DNA of 64,000 bases from Mucilaginibacter kameinonensis (GTDB lineage: Bacteria; Bacteroidota; Bacteroidia; Sphingobacteriales; Sphingobacteriaceae): NCBI RefSeq assembly GCF_003675385.1, contig NZ_RCWZ01000005.1, positions 558,001 through 622,000 of the forward strand, read 5' to 3'. The position numbers and the translations under genes are program-made. This document shows positions 15,397 through 24,807 of this stretch, piece by piece (position 1 is the first letter of the stretch; each line of letters begins with the position of its first letter). The notes below the pieces were generated by a model. It had not been told where the DNA came from and searched no databases. It saw nothing but the letters and a program-made list of their open reading frames with translations.

Positions 15397-18300
15397 TCAC
15401 TCCGCTCTCAGGCTTTTTACCGGGTTGGTCAGTGCTGCTTTGATGCTGTGGTAACTGACTGTGATTAAAGTGATCAGTAAGGCGCCTGCTGCGGTTAATG
15501 CAAAGACCCACCAGGACAATCCGGTGCGGTAAGTATAATGCTGAAGCCACTGATGCATGAAATACCAGGAGCATGGGACGGCGATGAGCAGCGCGATTCC
15601 CACGAGCAGCATAAATTCTTTTGATAAGGAACCCCAGATGCTGATAACGGAGGCGCCCAGTACTTTGCGGATGCCGATCTCCTTGATGCGCTGTTCAGCT
15701 ACGAATGATGCCACGCCAAATAATCCAAGACAGGAGATAAAGATAGCGAGCACCGCGAACACGGAGGCCAGTTTTCCGGTACGTTCTTCGGCCAGGAATT
15801 TTTGTTCATATTCACTATCCGCGAATTTGTAATTAAAAGGTGCTTCCGGTGCGAATTTTTTAAAGACGGCTTCGATGCTGGCGAGTTCGCGCGCTACGGG
15901 CTGGCCGGCTTTGAGTTTTAAAATGACCACATTGAAGGACCGCTGGTGGTCATCCATTAGGAACACCACCGGGCTTACCGGTTCGAAAGGTGAATTCATG
16001 ACCATGTCTTTCACCACGCCCAGCACCTTCCAGTCTTTGCCATGCCATTTGATGGTTTCCCCTACCGGTTGCTTAAGCCCCATCTGCCTGATGGCTGCCT
16101 CATTAAACAAAAATCCTGAGGAATCGCTCCGGAACTGACTGGAGAAATCCCGGCCTTCCTTCATTTTCCAGCCAACGACACTGCCGAAATCGGGATCGAC
16201 CAGCACGGTGCCGAAAACCTCCTGCCGGTTGGGGTCTTTTCCCCTCCAGCTCAGGTTATCCGCTGACGACCAGGTGCCGGTTGTCGGGTTGGACGAGGGG
16301 GATACGCCGGATACAGCGCCTGTGTTCAGCAGTTCCTGACGGAAAGCGCTATATTCTTTGATGGCATTATAAGGGATCGATACCAGCTTGTCCCGGCTAT
16401 AGCCTACCGGCCGATCCTTGGCGAATTCAATTTGTTTGAAAACAACGATGGTCCCGATGATGATCGTAACAGAGACCGCAAATTGAAGTACCACCAGTAC
16501 TTTGCGGGGCATGGCAGCCATTGGCCCCGCCTTGAAGGTTCCTTTCAATACTTTAACGGCATTAAAGGATGATAAGTAAAGCGCCGGATAGCTACCTGCG
16601 GTCAAGCCGGTCAGGAGGCAGAAGCAAAGACAGATCAGCCAGACCAGTGGGTCGTTCCAGATCAGGTGCAGCTGCTTGCCCGAAATGTCGTTGAAAAAGG
16701 GCAAGCTGAGCCAGGCCAGCAGAACAGCGAGCAGGAATGATATGGCGACGATCAGAAAAGATTCGCTGAGGAACTGCGTCACCAGCTGGCCGCGCAGGGA
16801 GCCGATGGCTTTGCGGATCCCCACTTCTTTTGCCCGCTTTTCGCTCCTGGCCGTGCTCAGGTTCATGAAATTAATGCAGGCCAGCAGCAGGACGAATAAG
16901 CCGATAATGCCAAAAAGCCAGATGAACTGCAGGCGGCCTGCGACAGCAATGCCATCCTTAAACTCATAGATGTGCCAGGCCCGCATCGGGAATAAGACCA
17001 GCTCGGGTTTGGTAGCATCTTTCCGGCGTTCATTCAGGATGTGCTGTATTTTATGGGTTGTTTGCGGCAGCTGGATTCCTTGATTCAGCAAGGCAAAAAC
17101 CTGGAAAGAACTATCGTACCAGTTATTCATATCTCCGGTACTGTTAAACAGGAGGCGGATAGGTGCTATAAATTCGACATTGCCAAACTGGGTGTTTTGG
17201 GGAAGGTCCTGGTACACACCGCCAACCTGGACCAGGTAGGCATCACTGATCTTGATCATCTTGTTGATGGGATCAGTATCTCCGAACACGGCCCGCGCGA
17301 GTGATGCATTAATCAGTATCGTGCCCGGTGTCTTGAAAGCTGTTTTCGATCCTTTGACCATATGCAGCGTGATGATATCGGTCATGGCAGGTTCGGCAAA
17401 ACAACCTGTGCGGGAAAAGGCATGGTTATGATAATTGATGTTCTGCTCATAGGTTACCGCGGCGGCGACGGCTTTAAAATCGCTCCCATACTGCTCCCGC
17501 AATACGGCTGTAAGCGGAAAAGGCTGCGAGGCCTGTGTCGCTATCCCGCCGCTGACATGCTTATTGGCCAGCACCTGCACGATGCGGTCATAATTCGCGT
17601 TGAATTTATTGAACGATACCTCGTCCCAGATCCATAAACCAATGAGCATAGCCACAGCCATGCCCACGGCCAGGCCGCAGATATTGATTAATGAAGAGGC
17701 TTTGTTCCTGGTCGTATTCCGCCAGGCGATTTTCAAATAATTTTTAAACATATGATTTCGGGTTACCTGGTACGAAATTACCGGCCAGGTCGCAGCGGAA
17801 GGTCCCAGTTTAGAAAACGGGACTTCTTTTTTGAGTTCTTTCTGGTAAACCGCCGGGCTTTTGCCCGTCATTTCCTTAAAGATGCGATGAAAGGAAGTCT
17901 TGGAATTAAAACCGGAATCGTAGGCGATGCCTAATAAGGTGATCCGGTCATAGGCCGGGTCCTGCATTTTGCGGATTACCTCGGCGATCCGAAGTTCTGA
18001 GATAAAATCAGCAAAGCTTTTTTTCAATCCAAGGTTAAGTGTCCTTGACAATTCGTGCGGCTGTATCGCCAGTCTTTCGGCCATGGAGGTAACCGTCAGC
18101 TCCGGGTCCTCATACAGACGGGCGTCCTTTACAGCGCGCTTCAGCCATCTGCCCCTGACCCGCAATGCCGGGGGTGTACCCACTGCCGCGGTTACCTGTT
18201 CAACAAAAGCTGCCTTTAACACCGACTGCGCTGCCAACACGATCAGCACCGCGGCAAAACACATACTAAAGACATCATTAAACAGCCACAGCAGACCTAA

Positions 18301-18771
18301 GGTCATTAATAACATCAGCGAACGTTCCAGCGAACGGAATGCATGCAGCGGCCTGTCCATTTGCCCCGGTTGAAATATCCGGGCAGCGGGGCGAATAAGC
18401 CGCCATGAGCCATATAAGTAAAAGATAATGATGGAGGGTACGATCCAGTCTTTTAAAAAGAAGGTTAAGAGTCCTGTGGCCAAATGTAATCCATCATACC
18501 ACCGCCATCTCCAATCCGGGTTCACACGGTTTTGTACGTAATGATACATCAATGGGCCGAGTAATACCGAGCAACCGACATAGCCCGATACCTGCTGAAG
18601 CCCGCTTGCAAGCAGGATCAGGCCCATCAGCCGGTTAGTTTGCTTGTGCCCAGGCAGCAACCACAACAGCAAAGCAAGGGTCAACCCTGAAAACAGGCTT
18701 GCCAGGCTGATCAATTGGAATATACTAAGCGGATAGATCACCATCATCGATTGGTTCATCATGGTCATCAT
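15397..18771 (-). CDS. fusion of membrane AraC-type regulator and FtsX/MacB-type ABC permease
   Basis: 1124 residues. Residues 1-190 hold several hydrophobic segments like those of membrane-bound AraC regulators. Residues about 215-312 are an AraC DNA-binding domain, with ELSRTLNLGLKKSFADFIS in the first helix-turn-helix and GFNSKTSFHRIFKEMTGKSP in the second. From M341 (position 17751) the sequence MFKNYLKIAWRN is the usual start of Bacteroidota FtsX-type permeases, which comprise two MacB_PCD-FtsX repeats with about eight transmembrane segments; that part is 784 residues, a full-length permease. The linker at about 320-340 reads like translated intergenic DNA. A natural in-frame fusion by stop loss, or independent translation from 17751, are both possible. 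Such permeases work with a separate ATPase, which is absent here. Confidence 0.8.
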   Translation of the reverse strand: MMTMMNQSMMVIYPLSIFQLISLASLFSGLTLALLLWLLPGHKQTNRLMGLILLASGLQQVSGYVGCSVLLGPLMYHYVQNRVNPDWRWRWYDGLHLATGLLTFFLKDWIVPSIIIFYLYGSWRLIRPAARIFQPGQMDRPLHAFRSLERSLMLLMTLGLLWLFNDVFSMCFAAVLIVLAAQSVLKAAFVEQVTAAVGTPPALRVRGRWLKRAVKDARLYEDPELTVTSMAERLAIQPHELSRTLNLGLKKSFADFISELRIAEVIRKMQDPAYDRITLLGIAYDSGFNSKTSFHRIFKEMTGKSPAVYQKELKKEVPFSKLGPSAATWPVISYQVTRNHMFKNYLKIAWRNTTRNKASSLINICGLAVGMAVAMLIGLWIWDEVSFNKFNANYDRIVQVLANKHVSGGIATQASQPFPLTAVLREQYGSDFKAVAAAVTYEQNINYHNHAFSRTGCFAEPAMTDIITLHMVKGSKTAFKTPGTILINASLARAVFGDTDPINKMIKISDAYLVQVGGVYQDLPQNTQFGNVEFIAPIRLLFNSTGDMNNWYDSSFQVFALLNQGIQLPQTTHKIQHILNERRKDATKPELVLFPMRAWHIYEFKDGIAVAGRLQFIWLFGIIGLFVLLLACINFMNLSTARSEKRAKEVGIRKAIGSLRGQLVTQFLSESFLIVAISFLLAVLLAWLSLPFFNDISGKQLHLIWNDPLVWLICLCFCLLTGLTAGSYPALYLSSFNAVKVLKGTFKAGPMAAMPRKVLVVLQFAVSVTIIIGTIVVFKQIEFAKDRPVGYSRDKLVSIPYNAIKEYSAFRQELLNTGAVSGVSPSSNPTTGTWSSADNLSWRGKDPNRQEVFGTVLVDPDFGSVVGWKMKEGRDFSSQFRSDSSGFLFNEAAIRQMGLKQPVGETIKWHGKDWKVLGVVKDMVMNSPFEPVSPVVFLMDDHQRSFNVVILKLKAGQPVARELASIEAVFKKFAPEAPFNYKFADSEYEQKFLAEERTGKLASVFAVLAIFISCLGLFGVASFVAEQRIKEIGIRKVLGASVISIWGSLSKEFMLLVGIALLIAVPCSWYFMHQWLQHYTYRTGLSWWVFALTAAGALLITLITVSYHSIKAALTNPVKSLRAE

Positions 18772-18889
18772 GACCAGGTCAAGTACAAGACGCCTGTCAG
18801 GTAAGATCGTTACAGCCCGTTATGACAAATTGGTCAATGTAATTATTAAAGCTATCTTCATCTAAATAAAAAACCGAAATACAACCCTT

Positions 18890-19756
18890 ATGAAACAAAC
18901 CAAGTTTATCGCACTGCTCGCAGCAATCATCTTGCTGTTCAGCGCCTACAAACCCCGGGAACAGACCTGGGTCGCCATCGGCGACTCGATCACTTACCTG
19001 AATGATCACCTGGATGAAACCGGTAACCGCGTAACCAAGGGCTACCTCAGCCGGGTGACCGAACATTTTCCCGGTTTACATTATATCAACAAAGGCTTAA
19101 ACGGCTGGACATCCGGCGGCATCGCACAGCATATCGACAGCCTGGGTATTCCCTCAGCAGATCTTTACACTGTTTTCTTAGGTACCAATGACTGGTGGCA
19201 AGGCAGGCCTGCAGGTAATCTCAATGACTATAAGGACAATAAAGGGAACAGTACAGTATACGGGGCGTTCCGGATCATTATTAGCAAACTCCGCCGGTTG
19301 AACCCCGGCGCCAGGATCGTCCTGGTCACCCCGATGCAAAGAAATGACTTTGTTTACATCAACGATCCTCGAAATAATGCCTACGGCTCTTACCGCGAAA
19401 AGAACGGCCAGGCGCTCGAAACCATCGTCAATGCCATCGATTCCATCGGACGCTTTGAACAGATACCGGTTGTAGACCTTTACCATAACCGCCGGCTGCC
19501 TATGGCGGCGCTCGTTAAATTCAAACGGCTTAAAGATACCATAACCGGCAGGTACGTCAACTATACCTACCCGCAATCAGCCGGCATCCCCTTTCATCCG
19601 GTTGCCGACGATTACCCCTATCCTAAAGAGGCTATAGGCTTGACTTATGACGGTTTGCACCCATCTGACCAGGGAAATGTGATCATTGCTGGCGAACTGA
19701 TCAAAATATTTAAAACCCTGCTGAATGCCGCAAAGGACGCAAAACACGAAAATTAG
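18890..19756 (+). CDS. SGNH/GDSL hydrolase, secreted
   Basis: 288-residue esterase-like protein with a signal peptide or anchor (residues 6-22). Block I is WVAIGDSITYLND with the catalytic serine. GLNGWTSGGI supplies the block II glycine, LGTNDWW is block III, and GLHPSDQGN carries the catalytic Asp and His (block V). It probably deacylates or deacetylates a carbohydrate or lipid. It is divergent from the AraC-FtsX gene, and its 3' end overlaps a convergent acetyltransferase gene by 47 bp. Confidence 0.88.
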   Translation: MKQTKFIALLAAIILLFSAYKPREQTWVAIGDSITYLNDHLDETGNRVTKGYLSRVTEHFPGLHYINKGLNGWTSGGIAQHIDSLGIPSADLYTVFLGTNDWWQGRPAGNLNDYKDNKGNSTVYGAFRIIISKLRRLNPGARIVLVTPMQRNDFVYINDPRNNAYGSYREKNGQALETIVNAIDSIGRFEQIPVVDLYHNRRLPMAALVKFKRLKDTITGRYVNYTYPQSAGIPFHPVADDYPYPKEAIGLTYDGLHPSDQGNVIIAGELIKIFKTLLNAAKDAKHEN

Positions 19757-20291
19757 ATAATGCTGAATAACGATAGATATCCTGCTGCAGGTCAAATTGG
19801 CCTGCGCAGCAAAAGCCGGACCGTTTCAGCACCTTAGCGGCGGCGATATTCCGGCGGTTCACCACAGCTGCCAATTGGTCTACACCCTCCTGTGCTAAAT
19901 GGGAAAGCACCTGCGGCAGCAATCGGGACATCAGGTTTTTTCCACTGGCGTCACCTTTTAAGTAAAACTCAATAAAGAAAGGATAATCCGCCAGCCGGTA
20001 GTGTTCCCTGGCCACGGCAGGCGGTATCAGGTCGATAATACCAACCAGTTTTCCGCCCCCTTTAGACCGGATCAGGTGGACCTGGTTGCGGCCCGAATAA
20101 AAGTTAAGTATTGCCGCATTCAGCCAGTTTTCAGCAGCAGCCATCGATTGGAGCTTTTTCTCAGGCAGGAACCGCAAAGTTTGTTCATCTGTCAGCAACT
20201 GATAGATCCCGGCAACAAGCTGGTCATATTGCCGGATGTCAGCGGCACCTAAAGGATCGATACAATAAACATCACTTTCTATAACAGTCAT
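19710..20291 (-). CDS. GNAT family N-acetyltransferase
   Basis: 193-residue protein of the RimJ/RimL-like GNAT class. The acetyl-CoA-binding part is represented by KLVGIIDLIPP, then GDASGKNLMSRLLPQVL and VNRRNIAAAKVLKRSGF near the C-terminus, which is the usual helix after the pyrophosphate loop. The target is unknown. The gene starts with ATGA overlap to a small upstream ORF that carries an internal stop, suggesting the two were once coupled. The last residues run into the convergent esterase gene, so the true stop may be shorter in relatives. Confidence 0.8.
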   Translation of the reverse strand: MTVIESDVYCIDPLGAADIRQYDQLVAGIYQLLTDEQTLRFLPEKKLQSMAAAENWLNAAILNFYSGRNQVHLIRSKGGGKLVGIIDLIPPAVAREHYRLADYPFFIEFYLKGDASGKNLMSRLLPQVLSHLAQEGVDQLAAVVNRRNIAAAKVLKRSGFCCAGQFDLQQDIYRYSALSNFRVLRPLRHSAGF

Positions 20292-20518
20292 ATACGGAAA
20301 CGCAGGGTTATGGACTTCGCGATCGCCTGCACCAGGCCGGCAGGTAGCTCATCAGCCGGGTCTTTCAACAGTCAGATCTGCCCGCTTTTAATGATCATAT
20401 GGGCCGCACCGTTTAACAGTAATTCGATCGCGGTTGTTTCACGACTTACCGGTTCTTTATTCAAAATCCTGAAACCATGATCTTTATTTTCAAAATGAAG
20501 GCGTAACAATTGTCCCAT
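20288..20518 (-). pseudogene. small conserved-looking ORF with in-frame TGA
   Basis: From ATG at 20518 the frame reads MGQLLRLHFENKDHGFRILN and on to residue 48, then TGA at 20374-20372, then LLKDPADELPAGLVQAIAKS to a stop at 20288. Codon use and hydrophobic pattern continue across the TGA, and the final TGA overlaps the acetyltransferase ATG (ATGA). A TGG to TGA change at codon 49 (KSGQIW-LLKD expected) is the simplest explanation. Function unknown. Confidence 0.45.
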
Positions 20519-20565
20519 AACAGCGCGCTGAAATTAAAAGATTTACTGATTGCTTCCAATGTTTT

Positions 20566-20832
20566 TTATATTCCTGCTGTCCGCAGCAATTCCGTCATTT
20601 CTTTCCGGTAACCCGTAACCAGCCCCGCCAACTCCTCCTGCTCCGCTACTTCCAGGATATCGCCATCATAAATCCAGCACGCCTGCTCATCCACTAATAG
20701 GCGTCCAAGGGCTGTACCGTGTACCAGGTCATGGAGGTGATAAGTCAATCCGTCATCCGGCAGGACGCGGACCCACCTTCCGGCACTTGTTTGGTATGTT
20801 TTGGGGCTTTCTTCGAACAGCAGACTTTTCAT
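20566..20832 (-). CDS. hypothetical protein, 88 residues
   Basis: I take the ATG at 20832 (MKSLLFEESPKTYQTSAGRW); a longer frame from 20895 adds a Phe/Leu-rich stretch that looks noncoding. The protein is acidic and may be a small beta-rich fold (VRVLPDDGLTYHLHDLVHGT, then WIYDGDILEV). I do not recognise the family. It is transcribed toward the small broken ORF and the acetyltransferase, with 47 bp between. Confidence 0.5.
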   Translation of the reverse strand: MKSLLFEESPKTYQTSAGRWVRVLPDDGLTYHLHDLVHGTALGRLLVDEQACWIYDGDILEVAEQEELAGLVTGYRKEMTELLRTAGI

Positions 20833-20901
20833 AAAACAAAAATGAAAAATAAATTCAAGAAAAACGATGGGAAATACTAATAAAATTAGCAACATTTAAG
20901 A

Positions 20902-21234
20902 TCAGAATCTCGAAAAGAGGATCATGATGGCCAGGCTTGCTCCACCTGCGACGACCACATATTCGCGTACCGATTTGGTGGTTTTAACGAGGTGGCGTAA
21001 CCTGGCTTGCATCCGCAGGTCACGGGAAAGCTTGCGAAAATGATCGTACACAAAATTCTCGGCGATCTTGTAGAGGTAGACTTCGAAGGGTTGCGCGATA
21101 TCGATCTGCTCCCGCCGCCGCTCCCAGATCCGCAGGAAAACATCCTGTAATATGGGATCGGCGATATCCTCGTCTTTAAGTAAATTGATCAAACGCTGGT
21201 ATATCCTGCCGGCATATAAATCATAAACCTGCGC
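20902..21234 (-). pseudogene. ECF-type RNA polymerase sigma factor, region 4 deleted
   Basis: The N-terminal part (YDLYAGRIYQRLINLLKDED, then ILQDVFLRIWERR, EVYLYKIAENFVYDHFRK) is sigma region 2 of a Bacteroidota FecI-like factor. After SRDLRMQARLR the sequence jumps to HLVKTTKSVREYVVVAGGAS plus a hydrophobic tail, which is the usual extreme C-terminus of such factors. Region 4, the -35 binding domain, is missing, so it cannot work as a normal sigma factor. The 5' end is fused into the truncated MFS gene at about 21225. Confidence 0.65.
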
Positions 21235-22339
21235 CTGCTGTGATCAAGCCGGGTAATAGTGTTAGCCAACCGGCATGCGGGCTACGGTTGCCAAGCCACA
21301 TTAAAAAAAATCCGGCCCCAATGGTGAGTAGTGTAAAAGGGATTACCCTACCGGCTGAGTAACGAAGGGATAGCTTCTCAGCTAAAGGCGGAAGGAACAA
21401 TGGGGGCAGCGAATAAGCCAGCAAAGCCAGGCCGGTGAAGGTACTATCATACCCTAGCGCATTTTGAAAATATATTGGAAGGTAGATCATAAATGGCCAG
21501 AAACTTATATTCATTCCGATAGAGCCAAGTACTGCCCCGGTGAAGGCCGGCACACGAAAAACCGAAAAGTCGATCACCGGATCGGCAGCTTTTTTTTCAG
21601 CAAACAGAAATACGAGCAAACATACCACTGCTAACAGGAGCGGAATTAAAGCGGTAGCCCGCATTTCCTCGCCAGAACTTTGAGTTATAAAGTAAGTAAT
21701 GAAAAACACCGAGAACGTAAGGCTAAACATCCCGATATAGTCGAAGCTTTTCTCCGTTGGTTTCCGTATCTCGCCAATGCCCAAATAAATGAGATGAAAG
21801 GTAATAAAGCTTATCAATACGTGAATAAGGAAAACCCATTCCCAGCTACTAACTGCTAATATCCCGCCACCTATTACAGGGCCGAAACCCAAACCTACCC
21901 CAAAAATAATTCCCCAGTAACTGAAAGCCTTGGCACGCTCCTTGCCGTCAGGAAAAAGGTTTGACAGTGTGGATACCTGACATATAAGCATCGCTCCGCC
22001 GCTCATTCCCTGAACTGCCCGAAAGGAGATCAGGACGGCGACATTTTGAGCCACTCCGCAGGCGAACGATGAAATGCCGAATGAAACAACACTAATAAGA
22101 AAGATCAGCTTGCGGCCAAATCGATCTGAAAGCGCGCCTATGCCCATCAGCACCGCAGTGCAGGCAATGGTATAAGCATTCATGATCCATTGCAGGTCAG
22201 TAAAATTTGCATGTAGCGTATTTTTAATGGCAGGTAGTATAACCGGGACACTGGATATTTCCAGGCCAAACATGAGTGATGATAGGCATACCCCAGCTAA
22301 CGCCTTCAATTTTGTCCCTGATAATTCGGTATTTTTCAT
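21221..22339 (-). pseudogene. MFS transporter (DHA2-like), C-terminally truncated
   Basis: 372 residues of a multidrug-type MFS permease. Motif A is clear (GIGALSDRFGRKLIF), as is the antiporter motif C region GVGLGFGPVIGGGI. DHA2 proteins usually have 14 helices and 450-500 residues; this one stops after about 11 helices at GLITAGAGL, where sigma-factor sequence begins. It is divergent from an AraC-type regulator that may have controlled it. It may retain no activity. Confidence 0.7.
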
Positions 22340-22408
22340 TTCACTAAATTATACCGTAAAAACAAACTAATTCGGTATTATTATGTGATAAATAAGTACA
22401 TTTATGCG

Positions 22409-23263
22409 ATGAAAACGGCAGATATAAATGGGTTTATGGAGATAGAGCACCTTCGTACGGATAAATGCACGCAATTAACCTGCAATAAATCGGTACGTTT
22501 TCAGATGGTATACGTAGTGGCTGGTAAGGGAAGCCTGAGCATGAACGAAAATAAAATGTCCTATCGCGCCGAAAATTTGCTACTACTAACGCCAGGCGAT
22601 CCTTATCGGTTCGACATTAACGATACAAGTGAATTTCTGTTTATTAGAGTAACAAGTAATTATATCCGGAATTATAGTTCAGTACATATCGATTGCCTGG
22701 AATCGTTGCTGTATCATGCCGGCAGGGTTTCGGGCTGTGTAATGAATGACCAGGGAGATTCTATGATCGTAAGCAGCATATCGGAAACTCTATTGCGTGA
22801 AATAAGCAACGAGGGGCTTTATGGAAAAGACCTGATCCTGCATTTTGTAAACGCATTACTGATTGTAGCCGCGAGGAATATAGCACGGCTCAAACCAGCA
22901 GGTTTGAAAGCACATTCTGATGACCGCGTGCTGGAAATGATCAGTTACATTCAAAAAAACATTCACCAGCCGGAGTGTCTTAAACTCCAGGTCATCGCGC
23001 GGGTATTCGGCCTGGCCCCTACTTATCTGAGCAGTTATTTTAAACAGCAAAGTGGTCAAAATATCCAGGATTATATTGCAAACTACCGATTGCGGCTCAT
23101 TGAACACAGACTAAGATACAGCGATCACCGTATTGGCGAGATCGCTGCCGAATTTGGTTTTTCAGACGAAAGTCATCTCAACAAATTTTTCAAAAAGCAC
23201 AAACAAGTAGGCCTGACACAGTACAGGAAAAATATATATTTAAATGGTCTGAGCCTTTCATAA
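22409..23263 (+). CDS. AraC family transcriptional regulator
   Basis: About 284-residue cytosolic regulator. The N-terminal half is cupin-like (MVYVVAGKGSLSMNENKMSY, LLLLTPGDPYRF) and binds an unknown ligand. The C-terminal two helix-turn-helix motifs are QVIARVFGLAPTYLSSYFKQ and AAEFGFSDESHLNKFFKKH. I use the ATG at 22409; a GTG at 22385 is an alternative. It is divergent from the truncated MFS gene, with about 70 bp between, so it probably regulated that efflux pump. Confidence 0.85.
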   Translation: MKTADINGFMEIEHLRTDKCTQLTCNKSVRFQMVYVVAGKGSLSMNENKMSYRAENLLLLTPGDPYRFDINDTSEFLFIRVTSNYIRNYSSVHIDCLESLLYHAGRVSGCVMNDQGDSMIVSSISETLLREISNEGLYGKDLILHFVNALLIVAARNIARLKPAGLKAHSDDRVLEMISYIQKNIHQPECLKLQVIARVFGLAPTYLSSYFKQQSGQNIQDYIANYRLRLIEHRLRYSDHRIGEIAAEFGFSDESHLNKFFKKHKQVGLTQYRKNIYLNGLSLS

Positions 23264-23289
23264 AAAGCATTGCGCCAGCCTAACAGTTT

Positions 23290-23766
23290 TCAGGATACCT
23301 TTACCGCATCTATCAAAACAGCGAGCTGAATGCACGGCTCTCCGGACCTGTTGCTCCAGGCGCGATTCGTTCCCCGTTGTATCACAATATCACCGGATTT
23401 TAATAACGTTTCCTCTTTGTCCAGCACCAGGTATATTTCTCCCGACAGAATAACGATATAATCCAGAGTTGCCGTTTGATGCATCAGGGGATGCGGTTGA
23501 CCTTGTTCGGCGATGATACCCAGTTGTTTATCCGGCGGTATCTGTACATAGCGAAAATAGGTGCCCCGTGCAGGTGTATTTGGCATAGCCGTATTAGGTA
23601 TCGGGTTTTCCCAACTTAAACTTGCCGGGCTCTCGCCGGTGTTCCACAGATCTGAAATGATCAGCCCGGGAATGTCTTCTGACACATTGGTAACGATCTG
23701 ATCACTTTCAATTACAGAGCGATTGTCCCTGGTACCGGTAACTATTCTTCTGGGTATCGTTTTCAT
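23290..23766 (-). CDS. cupin domain protein
   Basis: 158-residue protein with a single cupin barrel. HPLMHQTATLDYIVILSGEI and the following GDIVIQRGTNRAWSNRSG correspond to the two cupin motifs (the first usually GX5HXH; here one His is clear, the other less so). It may be an enzyme or a binding protein. The start overlaps the upstream oxidoreductase stop by 4 bp (ATGA), so the two genes form an operon. Confidence 0.82.
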   Translation of the reverse strand: MKTIPRRIVTGTRDNRSVIESDQIVTNVSEDIPGLIISDLWNTGESPASLSWENPIPNTAMPNTPARGTYFRYVQIPPDKQLGIIAEQGQPHPLMHQTATLDYIVILSGEIYLVLDKEETLLKSGDIVIQRGTNRAWSNRSGEPCIQLAVLIDAVKVS

Positions 23767-24731
23767 GAAATTCGCATTACTAATTTTTGTCCTTTACTCC
23801 TATTATTTTCAAGCAAATCATGCGCTTGTTCTACTGTTTCCACGCTTAAGCGCCCAATTAGTTTTACCGGCGGTGCGGTAAGCTCCCCCGCTCTCATGAG
23901 TTCAGCCACCGTTTTAAGATGTTGCCCGTAGTAAACGGTGTTGCCAGTAGTCGCATAGGCATAATTGGATATGTTGATGATTATGGCCCCCTTATCAAAT
24001 AAAAGTTCGCGGGCATAAGAGGTACTTAAAGCGGTAATGTCAATGTAGGTGCCATTAACAGCCAGTAAACCTGCGCATAGCTCTGACATGGCAGTGCCAA
24101 CAATATCTATACAGTGATCAAATAACCGCTCAACTTTCACAGCTTCGCTCCTATAATCTATGATATTGGTCTCTGGTAAGCCGCAATGGATCAATGCCTG
24201 CCTGCTTTGGGTGCTTCCAGCCGTAGCCACAATATTTGTAAAACCTTTTCCTAATAACAATTTGATCAAAGCGAGGCCGACACCACCTGCGGCCCCGGTA
24301 ATAAAAATGCTTTTTTCAAGCGATAAGCCCCCCCTGTTCATTACCTGCAAGGCTGTCAAATAAGCCACGGGTACACCGGCCGCCTCCTCAAAACTGAGGT
24401 TATCAGGCTTTCCTGCCAAGATCGCTTCCGGTACAACGACGAATTCCGCATAAGTCCCGTTAGATCCCATACTGCCGGCTGCTGCAAACACAGGGCTGCC
24501 TGGCTGAAACTTCTCTGCCTGCGGACCATTTTTAACCACGATACCCGAAAACTCTCTTCCCAGGATCGGAGAACGCATTTTCTTCCGTTCGCTTTTACCG
24601 CGCCTCATTTGATAATCAATTGGATTAAAACCGGCAGCAACAATTTGCACCAGCACTTCACCCTGCCCCGGAACCGGAGTCGGTACATCTTCCAAAAACA
24701 GCTCCTCTTCTTTTAATAGTATGGCTTTCAT
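23763..24731 (-). CDS. NADP-dependent alcohol dehydrogenase/quinone oxidoreductase family
   Basis: About 322-residue MDR-superfamily reductase without the catalytic zinc ligands. GFNPIDYQMRRG and GREFSGIVV are in the GroES-like domain, and GAAGGVGLALIKLLLGKG is the nucleotide-binding motif. It reduces quinones or enones with NADPH. I take the ATG at 24731 (MKAILLKEEEL); the longer frame from 24770 is not supported by the family start. It is followed by the cupin gene in an operon, and an HxlR regulator is divergent from it. Confidence 0.87.
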   Translation of the reverse strand: MKAILLKEEELFLEDVPTPVPGQGEVLVQIVAAGFNPIDYQMRRGKSERKKMRSPILGREFSGIVVKNGPQAEKFQPGSPVFAAAGSMGSNGTYAEFVVVPEAILAGKPDNLSFEEAAGVPVAYLTALQVMNRGGLSLEKSIFITGAAGGVGLALIKLLLGKGFTNIVATAGSTQSRQALIHCGLPETNIIDYRSEAVKVERLFDHCIDIVGTAMSELCAGLLAVNGTYIDITALSTSYARELLFDKGAIIINISNYAYATTGNTVYYGQHLKTVAELMRAGELTAPPVKLIGRLSVETVEQAHDLLENNRSKGQKLVMRIS

Positions 24732-24807
24732 ATGATCAAAATTGGGGCTTAATATCATATTTTGCCGCATGGGTTACCTGTAGGTAAGCGGTAACCGAAA
24801 GGAAACT

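Noticed and set aside
18797..19066. Minus-strand 89-residue frame across the esterase start
   Set aside because: Antisense of the SGNH hydrolase gene; no family match and no signal of its own.
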